From contig CANSMW010000009.1 in NCBI GenBank assembly GCA_947648215.1, positions 25,097 through 89,096 on the forward strand: a stretch of DNA of 64,000 nt, read 5' to 3'. A program made the position numbers and the translations under genes. The notes under the pieces were generated by a model that searched no databases, was not told the origin of the DNA, and saw only the letters and a list, made by a program, of their open reading frames with translations. Below are positions 55,579 to 63,945 of this stretch, in pieces (position 1 is the stretch's first letter; each line of letters starts with the position of its first letter). Origin of the DNA: an uncultured Clostridium sp. Lineage in GTDB: Bacteria > Bacillota > Clostridia > TANB77 > CAG-508.

Positions 55579-57924
55579 TTAATAAGTTTGTTCTCCTAAG
55601 GTATATTTACTTACCCAATAACCTGATATTGGTACCGTTTCTCCTGCTTCATTTACCCAACTAAATGCTTCTGGCACCTGATAACTTGTATCACTTGCTC
55701 CATCGGTGTCTTTTAAGAATCTTACTTCGGTACGCTGATTTGCTGTATTTTTGTATTGTCCTGATAAAATTTTAAATTCATATCTTGGTATCCACGTATA
55801 ATAAGTAGTTGCATTACTTGTTTTAACAACAATATTCGCCCATTTTTTACTACTATAATCATACCAGTCTTCTGGAGCATTACTTCCATCATTTTTGATG
55901 TTTTCTCCAATCACTTCGTTTCCTGCTTCATCATAAGTAATATAATATGTTATCGCTTCATTAAATCCTGTTAGATTAGGTTTATTAGGTGCTATTGTTG
56001 TAATTTGTTTTGTAATCGAACCAATGTACTCTTCTGTTTGACTATTACGAATAATAATATTTACTGTATATTTCTTTCCTGGTGTTAAGTTTGTATATTC
56101 ATATGTATCACTTGAACTTAGTTTTGTGTCTCTATATTCTCCATCAATGTAGTACATATATTTTTGTCCATCACTAACTGCACTTCCTGTAATTGGTTGC
56201 ATTTTTATGCTATTACTAGATGCTGTTATTTCACTATCAAATCTCGGAGCAGTTTCATCACCTAACGTATATTTACTTACCCAGTAACCTGCTATTGGAA
56301 CCGTCTCTCCTGCTTCATTTACCCAACTAAATGCTTCTGGTATTTGATAGTTACTATTTGTTGGTTCGACTGAAAGTCCTTTTATGAATTTTACATAACT
56401 TCTTTGACTAACTTGATCCAAACTAAATTCATATCTCGGAATCCATGTATAGTATGTTTCTTGCCCATTATTTCTTGTAACAATATTAGCCCATATACTT
56501 GCACCATATTCATACCATGCTGTTGGTGGATCTTTGGTAATTGGTATCTCGCTATGTTCTACTCCATTTGTGTCCCATGTTACATAGAAAGTAGTTTCCG
56601 GATTAAATCCTGTTAAGTCTGGCGGATTCACAATTGCGGTGGAATAATATTTGGTCATACTTCCTACCACTTCTCCATTTGCATCTAATGCTGTTATATT
56701 AATGGTATTGTCTCCTGGTTTTATTTCTGTAAATTCCCATTCAATTGGCGTTGTACTTCTTTTTTTAATATTGCCATTAATTGCATAGGTATATTCTACA
56801 ATTTTATTGGTAATTTCTGTTGACCCTGTTGTAATATTTTTTACATAAATAGAACCAATATTGGCTATCATTTCATAGTCAATTGTATAAGAAGTTAAAT
56901 CTCCTAATGTATATTTGCTTACCCAATAACCTGGTATTTGCACGGTTTCCCCTTTATCATTTACCCAACTAAATGCTTCTGGTATTTGATAACCTGCATC
57001 TTCTAATTCTTTCCATGAATGAGATATTTCTTTTTGTTCGCTTCCATCTTCATTTAATAAAACCTCTATATAACTATTATCTTTTACATCAATAAATTTT
57101 ACATCACTTCTTTGTTCTGTCTGATCAAGTTTAAATGCATATCTTGGAATCCATGTATAATAGGTTTCAATTCCATTATTTTCTATATAAATATTGGCCC
57201 AATTTCCAACACGATAACTATACCAATTTTGTTCTGGCTTTTTCATAAGCCAATTTCCTGGAACTAAATTACCTTTTTCATCAATGTTTAAATATCGAGT
57301 AAGTTCTTTATTAAATCCAGTCTTTAAATCTGGCGTGCATAAATATATTCCGTCTACTTTTTCGTAATTTCCATTTACAACTTCTATTCCAGTTGGCGGA
57401 TCATATGGTAAAATTGGAATTCCTATTTCTTCACACCATTTTACATAGGTCGCATTATTTTTTCTTGTTTTATTTGATACATAATACATTTCACCTTTAT
57501 ACACAGCAATGTATTCTCTTTCTTCTTCGGTACTCTCTTCTACAATTTCGGCAATATCAAAACTAATTTGTTCTTCTGTAATATCTAGTCTTTCTTCTTG
57601 TACCATAGCACTTAACATCGTTCCAGCATTAATCCAAGATACATCTGTATCTTGAGTTTTGGTTATTTGCCATCCTGAAAATAATTGTGTTCGTTCTGCA
57701 AAACTACTCATTCTTGTTTTGAAATTCGCTTCTTGTGCACGACCAATAATTCCATTTTGACCAATTACAAAATTAATTACAATTCCTGCTAGTATGAGTA
57801 ATATAATAATCGTAATAATTAATGCAATCAAAGTAATACCCTCTTTAGTATTTCTTCTTTTTCCATTACTATCTTCTGTTATTCCATTATTCATACTTCT
57901 TTTGTTCCAAATCACTTGTTTCAT
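55579..57924 (-). CDS. large prepilin-like surface protein with three internal repeats
   Basis: 781 aa. The N-terminus has a KEGITLIALIITIIILLILAG prepilin-like segment without Glu5. Three repeat modules follow, each with an ANI-type stretch, ETYYTWIPRYEF-like motif and PEAFSWVNEAGETVPI / GYWVSKYTLG ending (around residues 235-345, 480-580 and 690-781), separated by fibronectin-like linker domains. It probably is a cell-surface or pseudopilus tip adhesin; function unproven. The first gene before a five-copy secreted family in the same direction. No in-frame CGG. Confidence 0.78.
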   Translation of the reverse strand: MKQVIWNKRSMNNGITEDSNGKRRNTKEGITLIALIITIIILLILAGIVINFVIGQNGIIGRAQEANFKTRMSSFAERTQLFSGWQITKTQDTDVSWINAGTMLSAMVQEERLDITEEQISFDIAEIVEESTEEEREYIAVYKGEMYYVSNKTRKNNATYVKWCEEIGIPILPYDPPTGIEVVNGNYEKVDGIYLCTPDLKTGFNKELTRYLNIDEKGNLVPGNWLMKKPEQNWYSYRVGNWANIYIENNGIETYYTWIPRYAFKLDQTEQRSDVKFIDVKDNSYIEVLLNEDGSEQKEISHSWKELEDAGYQIPEAFSWVNDKGETVQIPGYWVSKYTLGDLTSYTIDYEMIANIGSIYVKNITTGSTEITNKIVEYTYAINGNIKKRSTTPIEWEFTEIKPGDNTINITALDANGEVVGSMTKYYSTAIVNPPDLTGFNPETTFYVTWDTNGVEHSEIPITKDPPTAWYEYGASIWANIVTRNNGQETYYTWIPRYEFSLDQVSQRSYVKFIKGLSVEPTNSNYQIPEAFSWVNEAGETVPIAGYWVSKYTLGDETAPRFDSEITASSNSIKMQPITGSAVSDGQKYMYYIDGEYRDTKLSSSDTYEYTNLTPGKKYTVNIIIRNSQTEEYIGSITKQITTIAPNKPNLTGFNEAITYYITYDEAGNEVIGENIKNDGSNAPEDWYDYSSKKWANIVVKTSNATTYYTWIPRYEFKILSGQYKNTANQRTEVRFLKDTDGASDTSYQVPEAFSWVNEAGETVPISGYWVSKYTLGEQTY

Positions 57925-57939
57925 TTTAACTCCTTCACT

Positions 57940-58610
57940 TTAAAAACCTTCACCACAAACAACAGTTGAACGTCCATACCAGCCAGAATTATCTGCCCTA
58001 CAACTAATGCTAAAAACTGTTCGAATCAAATATGGGTAGTCTGCAGTTAGATTAAAATCTCCATAAGATTCATGCCATCCTTTACATCCGTGGATTCTTC
58101 GTCTTTTCATTTCCTAATGCATCGCCTACTTTTACTGAAAAAATATCTGTTGTATAACTATCATAATATTTTGAATCTACTCCACTAAATATTCTTTCTC
58201 CGAATACCTCCTGCTATACGTTCATAATTTTCTAATGAAAAATATATTCCACTCTTATTCCCTGTTGTACTCTTAATCGTACTATCTTTTATTTTTTTGT
58301 TATTCCCATATCCTGATGCCGATAATATTACTGTTGCACCATATTCGGTTGATTTTATCATATGTACATCGATTCCATTTGACCCACTCGCTGATTTTTT
58401 TGTAGTATTATCTATTGTTTCTTCTAATCCCATTGCCTGATTTTTAGTTTCCATCTTTCGTATGTTTGTCATCCAATTTGTTGCAAAATCCTGTTTTCCA
58501 TTTGTTCCATGCGTATTGGGGTTTGCTTGCAATACTGCCTTACTTGGAATTGGCAACAAAGCCACTCCCAACATAATTACTACTCCTACAATCATTTTTT
58601 TCTTTTTCAT
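57940..58610 (-). CDS. secreted paralogue A, two CGG +1 shifts
   Basis: 222 aa after two repairs. Signal peptide of about 25 residues (MKKKKMIVGVVIMLGVALLP...SKA), then NGIDVHMIKSTEYGATVILSASGYGN and a C-terminal VVCGEGF. Site 1: codon 137, ATT CGG AGA (58202..58200), stop four codons later. Site 2: codon 174, CCA CGG ATG TAA (58090..58088). After both skips the protein reads ...KNPGCKGWHES... and ends like its four paralogues, at nearly the same length. The DVHMIKSTEWG block resembles one found in FGE-like surface proteins; function unknown. Confidence 0.85.
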
Positions 58611-58677
58611 TTCTTTTCCTCTCTTTCGTTTATTTTGCTAAATTATATCAATTGCCTTTTTTGAAAGAAAGGTTTTT
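58611..58677 (-). promoter_or_regulatory. conserved promoter spacer of paralogue A (five-copy)
   Basis: About 65 nt almost identical before each of the five genes (58611, 59420, 60238, 61035, 61805). Contains TATAAT about 30 nt from the ATG, GAGAGGAAAAG ribosome binding site, and the inverted repeat CCTTTCTTTCAAAAAAGG just upstream, but no good -35 box at 17 nt. It suggests individual promoters under a common activator or alternative sigma factor. Confidence 0.55.
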
Positions 58678-58740
58678 ACCTTATTTAATTTATCACTTAT
58701 TTACTTAAATAGAACCCATAATTCTTTATATTTTTATCGT

Positions 58741-59419
58741 TTAAAATCCGTCTCCACACACCACTGCTGCTCGACTTAAAAATTGACTTGTACTAATTCC
58801 ACATCCAGTATCGAACAAAGAATCCATACCTCTTCTTAAATACACGTTACCTGATGCACCTGTTATCCATCCCCATGCTTTAACTCCATGCCAAGCATTA
58901 CATCCGTGGATTTTTGGTTCCACTTGTTCCTATTGCATCTCCACATTTTGCTGATGCTTTTCCATCATCTAAATTGTAGACATCATAATATTTTTTATCA
59001 GCTGGTAAACTAGTCCCTACTCCTGCGACCCATTCTCCTCCTTTAGTTAATGGAAAATATACTCCACTCTTATTGCCTGTTGTACTTTTTATTTCACTAT
59101 TTTGCAACCATTTTGAATTACCATAACCTGATGCTGAAAGAATTGCTACTGTTCCCCATTCTGTTGATTTTATCATGTGTACATCAATTCCATTTGATGC
59201 ACTCGTTGCTTTTTTGGTTGAACTATCTATTGTTTCTTCCAATCCCATTGCTTGATTCTTCTTTTCCATACTTCGTACCGTTAATAGCCAATTCTCTGTT
59301 GTATCTACCTTTGTTCCATTTGTATTAGGATTTGCCTGCAATACTGCTTTACTTGGCAACGGCAACAAAGCCACTCCCACTATTATTACTACTCCTAAAA
59401 TCATCTTTTTCTTTTTCAT
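58741..59419 (-). CDS. secreted paralogue B, CGG +1 shift
   Basis: 225 aa after repair, same signal peptide and core as paralogue A, C-terminus VVCGDGF. Codon 172: CCA CGG ATG TAA (58906..58904) would end the protein at KNPRM; CCA-C-GGA-TGT continues KNPGCNAWHGVKAWGW. Confidence 0.87.
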
Positions 59420-59550
59420 TTCTTTTCCTCTCTTTCGTTTATTTTGCTAAATTATATCAATTGCCTTTTTTGAAAGAAAGGTTTTTACTTATTTTTGTTT
59501 ATCATATATTTACTTAAGTATAGTCCATAAATCTCCTTTTATTCTACTAT

Positions 59551-60237
59551 CTAAAATCCTTCTCCACACACCACCGCTGCTCGACTCCCAAGACTCCCCC
59601 AATAGCCAGGAGATATGGCTCCATTAAATAGGTAAGAATGACCTCTAAAAAGCATTTTCCAATCTGGATCACTATTGGGCCATCCTTTAGTAGCTCCATG
59701 CCAGCCATCACATCCTGGATTTTTTGTAGTTTCTGTTCCTAAAGCATCTCCTACTTTTGCTGATGTATTCTTTGTTGTATATAAGTTAAAATATTGGGGA
59801 GCTACATTAGGAAATACTGCATGTAAATTTACTCCCGCTGCTACTACTTCCCATTTTGTTAAAGGAAAATACACACCACTTTTATTTCCTGTTGTGCTTC
59901 TTATTGTACTTTCCTGCATCTTTTTATTATTTCCATATCCTGATGTTGAAAGAATTGCTACTGTTCCCCATTCTGTTGATTTAATCATATGTACATCGAT
60001 TCCATTTGACCCACTCGCTGATTTTTTTGTAGTATTATCTATTGTTTCTTCCAATCCCATCGCCTGATTTTTTGTCTCCATCTTTCGTATGTTTGTCATC
60101 CAATTTTCTGCCGAATCACTTTTTCCATTTGTACCATTCGTATTAGGATTTGCCTGCAAAACTGCCTTACTTGAAACCGGCAATAAAGCCATTCCCAAAA
60201 TAATTACTACTCCTATAATCATTTTTTTCTTTTTCAT
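59551..60237 (-). CDS. secreted paralogue C, unshifted
   Basis: 228 aa in a single frame. At the position where A, B and E have CCA-CGGA-TGT this gene has CCA-GGA-TGT (KNPGCDGWHGATKG), so it is the unrecoded reference copy. Signal peptide, central HMIKSTEWGTVAILSTSGYGN and end SRAAVVCGEGF. Confidence 0.88.
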   Translation of the reverse strand: MKKKKMIIGVVIILGMALLPVSSKAVLQANPNTNGTNGKSDSAENWMTNIRKMETKNQAMGLEETIDNTTKKSASGSNGIDVHMIKSTEWGTVAILSTSGYGNNKKMQESTIRSTTGNKSGVYFPLTKWEVVAAGVNLHAVFPNVAPQYFNLYTTKNTSAKVGDALGTETTKNPGCDGWHGATKGWPNSDPDWKMLFRGHSYLFNGAISPGYWGSLGSRAAVVCGEGF

Positions 60238-60368
60238 TTCTTTTCCTCTCTTTCGTTTATTTTGCTAAATTATATCAATTGCCTTTTTTGAAAGAAAGGT
60301 TTTTAGTTGTTTTTGTTTATCATCTATTTACTTAAATATAGTCCATAAATCTCCTTTTATTCTACTAT

Positions 60369-61034
60369 CTAGAATCCTTCTCCACATACCACCACTGCTC
60401 GACTAATACCATTTCCGCCATCTTCTATATGAAACAAAGAAGTACTATTTCCTCTTTGAATGCATGGATAGTTTTGATTACACCATCGCATTCCTCCACC
60501 ATGCCAATATCGGCATCCTGGATTTTTAGTTTTGTCTGTCCCTAATGCATCACCTATTTTCACATTATCACTAGATTCATACACATCATAATATTTTTTA
60601 TCTATTCCACTAGATATTATTTGTTTTATCCCTCCTGCCGTAATCTCATATGATGTTAAAGGAAAATACACTCCACTTTTATTTCCTGTTGTACTTTTTA
60701 TAGGGCTTTCATTCATTTTTTTACTATTGCCATATCCTGACACCGATAAAATTGCTACTGTTCCCCATTCTGTTGATTTAATCATATGTACATCGATTCC
60801 ATTTGACCCACTCGCTGATTTTTTTGTAGTATTATCTATTGTTTCTTCCAATCCCATCGCCTGATTTTTTGTCTCCATCTTTCGTATGTTTGTCATCCAA
60901 TTTTCTACCGAATCACTTTTTCCATTTGTACCATTCGTATTAGGATTTGCTTGCAAAACTGCTTTACTTGGAATCGGCATTAAAGCCATTCCCATCATAA
61001 TTACTACTCCTATAATTATTTTTTTCTTTTTCAT
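60369..61034 (-). CDS. secreted paralogue D, unshifted
   Basis: 221 aa, one frame, KNPGCRYWHGGGMRW at the comparison site (CCA-GGA-TGC). Most similar to C in its first 130 residues; C-terminal halves of all five copies diverge, which suggests selection for variation there. Confidence 0.88.
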   Translation of the reverse strand: MKKKKIIIGVVIMMGMALMPIPSKAVLQANPNTNGTNGKSDSVENWMTNIRKMETKNQAMGLEETIDNTTKKSASGSNGIDVHMIKSTEWGTVAILSVSGYGNSKKMNESPIKSTTGNKSGVYFPLTSYEITAGGIKQIISSGIDKKYYDVYESSDNVKIGDALGTDKTKNPGCRYWHGGGMRWCNQNYPCIQRGNSTSLFHIEDGGNGISRAVVVCGEGF

Positions 61035-61128
61035 TTCTTTTCCTCTCTTTCGTCCTTTTGGCTAAATTATATCAATTGTCTTTTTTGAAAGAAAGGTTTT
61101 TGTGCTATTTTGTGTATCACTTATTTAC

Positions 61129-61804
61129 TTAAAATCCTTCTCCACACACTACTGCTGCTCGACCTGCATATCCTCCACTATCTTTACACATATTATATGA
61201 AAAAACCAAATACCCACTACCACGAAGGAAATAGAAATATTCCATATTTACCCAATTCGAATATGCCTGATTGTTATTGTCATGCCATTTTGTACATCCG
61301 TGGATTTTTCGTATTCGCATTTCCTAATGCATCTCCTATTTTAGCTGAGCTAATATTAGTGTATTCATCATAATATTTTTTATCTGTACCAGTAAATATG
61401 TTATCTTTTAATCCCCCTGCCACATGTTCATCTGTCAATGAAAAATAGACTCCACTCCTATTTCCTGTTGTACTTTTTATTGTACTATCTTGTATTCTTT
61501 TACTATTTCCATATCCAGACGTTGAAAGAATTGCTACTGTTCCCCATTCTGTTGATTTTATCATATGTACATCTATTCCATTCGAGTTACTTGTTGCTCT
61601 CTTAGTCGTTGTATCAATCACCTCCTCTAATCCCATTGCTTGGTTTTTTGCTTCCATGTTTCGTATATTGGTCATCCAATTTGTTACTGTACTTCCTCCT
61701 ATCCCATTTGTATGGGGATTTGCCTGTAACACTGCTTTAGTTGGTATTGGTAACAAAGCCATTCCCAAAATAATTACTACTCCCAAAATAATTCTCTTCT
61801 TCAT
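61129..61804 (-). CDS. secreted paralogue E, CGG +1 shift
   Basis: 224 aa after repair. Most divergent N-terminus (MKKRIILGVVIILGMALLP). Codon 169: CCA CGG ATG (61300..61298) leads to a stop five codons later; skipping C gives KNPGCTKWHDNNNQAY and the family end RAAVVCGEGF. Confidence 0.87.
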
Positions 61805-61916
61805 ACTATTTCCTCTCTTTCGTTCTTTTTGTTAAATTATATCAATCATCTTTTTTGAAAGAAAGGTTTTTGCCTTGTTTTGTATATCACTTATTTACTT
61901 AAAATCCATATTTACC

Positions 61917-61950
61917 AAAAAAAGAAGAACACACAGTTATGTGCTCTTCT
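61917..61950 (-). terminator. terminator after hypothetical membrane gene
   Basis: AGAAGAGCACATAACTGTGTGTTCTTCT-type stem with T7 on the minus strand. It overlaps the unshifted stop of the gene at 61937 (the TAA lies in the loop). Confidence 0.7.
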
Positions 61951-62464
61951 TTCTGGAAAAATATATTTTTAGTTCGGTAAACAGAAACACTATTGCCATG
62001 CTTATCCGAAGTAAAATACTAGCGGATATATACGCACCAAGTATATAAGCTACGATAACTGCGCCACATGACAGAATAATTAGAAGATTTTGATTGCTTA
62101 CAATACAAAGTAACCTATAACCTTCTTTATCATACTGGTAATAAGCCATTACCATCACCATACTCGCTTCATTTCTTATGATAACTTTCAGGCTATTTCC
62201 TTTAAGTTCATGTTTTAGAGTATAAAAGGACTCTTTCTCTGTAGGCCTCCTAATAGTTTCTGGATGTTCCTGAGGTACTTCTCCTTTCATTTCGTTTACC
62301 TCTTCTTTTATCTCTACACATATATCCTGTAGGACTGCTCTAAACCAAAAACTGGCAATAAGTACTATCGTTATAGTAAGTAGTACCCTTATTTTTTGTT
62401 TGTGCATTACTACATGGCTCCGATAACTCTCCTGCCTTCTTTTCCATTTTTCTGATTTTCCCAT
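61937..62464 (-). CDS. hypothetical membrane protein, possible CGG +1 shift to a stop
   Basis: Read strictly it has 175 aa: basic N-terminus, a membrane helix (about 27-46), a polar domain with EVNEMKGEVPQEHPETIRR, and hydrophobic C-terminal segments. Codon 153 is CGG (62008..62006), context CTT CGG ATA AGC. A +1 shift gives CTT-C-GGA-TAA, an immediate stop and a 153-aa product ending about 50 nt before the terminator; the unshifted stop lies inside the terminator hairpin. The shifted end is therefore the tidier one, but without homologues I cannot decide. Family unknown. Confidence 0.6.
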   Translation of the reverse strand: MGKSEKWKRRQESYRSHVVMHKQKIRVLLTITIVLIASFWFRAVLQDICVEIKEEVNEMKGEVPQEHPETIRRPTEKESFYTLKHELKGNSLKVIIRNEASMVMVMAYYQYDKEGYRLLCIVSNQNLLIILSCGAVIVAYILGAYISASILLRISMAIVFLFTELKIYFSRKKST

Positions 62465-62619
62465 CTTTCTTCCTCCTTAATTACTGTGGTAGATTATTAT
62501 ACAATTTTCCATAATCCTATTATAACTCTTTTTTAGTTTTATGTCAATTTTTATCTTCTTAATACAATTCAACTATATTCCAATTTTAACTTAACTCTCA
62601 TATTATTTCCTATTGTATT

Positions 62620-63493
62620 TTATTTTTCCTCTTTTGCACGAGTTCTCGTATATCTCTTTCCTCTTGCTCCAATGCCACTAATTCCTTTTGTGCCATCTCG
62701 TAATTCTCCAGCAATGTCATTTATGGTAATGTATTTGTAGTCTTCTGTGGTTGCTACTTTTTCTGCTACAATGAGTGGATCCATAAAATCGATTAACACT
62801 CTTGCTGGAGATGAAGCAAAGTTTGCTCCTGCTGCTACTAGTGCTTCATAATAGCTTTGGCAGGCTCCTGCAAAGATGACTAAATCTTTTCCGGTTTTTG
62901 CTACCCATTTTTTTGCCTCTTTTACGGTGTTTATGAAATACTTGGAGTTTCGGTAATTATAGATGTCATTAAAACCCGTTCCATTTTTTATCATACCGGT
63001 CATGACCGGTAATTACTAGTACATCTGGTTTATATCGATTTAATAAATCATATACCACATATTCTTGTTTATTTTCTGGAACATTTCGTACAATGGCATT
63101 TAAGTTTAATTGTTTATAACATTTTACCGATTTATCACTGTATCTTTTATCTCCATCTAAATGAAGAATGATACCATTTTCTTCTCCTCTTGTTTCACGT
63201 CTCAAAAATCCTCTTTTAAAAAATGAGCTTGCCGTTTGTTTTGATAAAACTGCACAATTCTTAATTTTATTTTCCAATCGGTCTTCTAAGCTTCGCATAT
63301 TAGTTTGAATTTGTTTTGTTTTCATTACGACTAAATCATCTAATGTAGCATCTGCTTCAATTCGAATAATTAAGCCTTTTAAAATAGCAATTGGTTCTTC
63401 GTTTTTTCTTTTTAAAATTTTTTCTACTTTAAACAAAATATCTTTTCCATAGGATTTTCTTCCTACAATATCCCCTTTTTTTATCTTTCCCAT
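62620..63493 (-). CDS. yabG: sporulation protease YabG, CGG +1 shift
   Basis: 290 aa after repair, the B. subtilis YabG length. Cysteine-like U57 peptidase that trims spore coat proteins. KKGDIVGRKSYGKDILFKV start at 63493 (SD GTGAGGA), NYRNSKYFINTVKEAKKW in the second half. Codon 166: GAC CGG TAT (62998..62996) gives a stop eight codons later; GAC-C-GGT-ATG gives ITGHDGMIKNGTGFNDIYN, matching the GHDG motif. The upstream codons to 63523 are not family-like. Confidence 0.94.
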
Positions 63494-63523
63494 TTTCCTC
63501 ACCTTACTTAAATTATGTCCCAC

Positions 63524-63742
63524 TTATATGGTATGTCGATTTTTGGGGATTGGTGACAAAAGAAAATTGACGTTTTTTTCTTTTTTGCTTGTAAGTTTGC
63601 CATTTCTATGTTATAGTTATTAATGTCCTAAAAAATGGGACATTTAAGAATTTAATTAATTTTAGACAATTTCCTTCTTGTTAGAATGGTTCATATGTCC
63701 AGAAAAAATTAATTCAATTTTCTAAGAAGGAGGTTTTATAAC
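63524..63742. other. AT-rich divergent intergenic region
   Basis: Between yabG and the zinc-ribbon gene. It contains TATAGT-like and TTGCTT-like hexamers near 63584-63625 that could form a promoter for the plus-strand gene, but spacing is not convincing. No ORF or RNA gene seen. Confidence 0.4.
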
Positions 63743-63919
63743 ATGGAAGAATATCAAGACAAAACTTTAGTATGTAAAGATTGTGGTACCGAATTTGTAT
63801 TCACTGCTGGTGAACAACAATTCTATGCTGAAAAAGGGTTCACAAACGAACCACAAAGATGCCCAGAATGTAGAAAAGCTAGAAAACAACAACGTAATAA
63901 CTTCAATAACAATTACTAA
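63743..63919 (+). CDS. small zinc-ribbon protein
   Basis: 58 aa, ATG at 63743 after AAGAAGGAGG. CKDCGTEFVFTAGEQQFYAEKG then CPECRKARKQQR: two CxxC pairs forming a zinc ribbon, the pattern of the 'zinc-ribbon domain' small proteins common in Firmicutes and Chloroflexi. Highly polar Asn/Gln-rich tail. Function unknown. Confidence 0.85.
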   Translation: MEEYQDKTLVCKDCGTEFVFTAGEQQFYAEKGFTNEPQRCPECRKARKQQRNNFNNNY

Positions 63920-63925
63920 AAAAAT

Positions 63926-63945
63926 GCGTGAGGATGCCCTCACGC
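63926..63945 (+). terminator. hairpin after zinc-ribbon gene
   Basis: GCGTGAGG ATGC CCTCACGC perfect 8-bp stem 6 nt after the stop; no T tract follows, so termination is uncertain. Confidence 0.45.

Noticed and set aside
34680..63000. CGG simply reassigned as a triplet for another amino acid
   Set aside because: Triplet reassignment would not change frame; all sites need the frame moved by one base.
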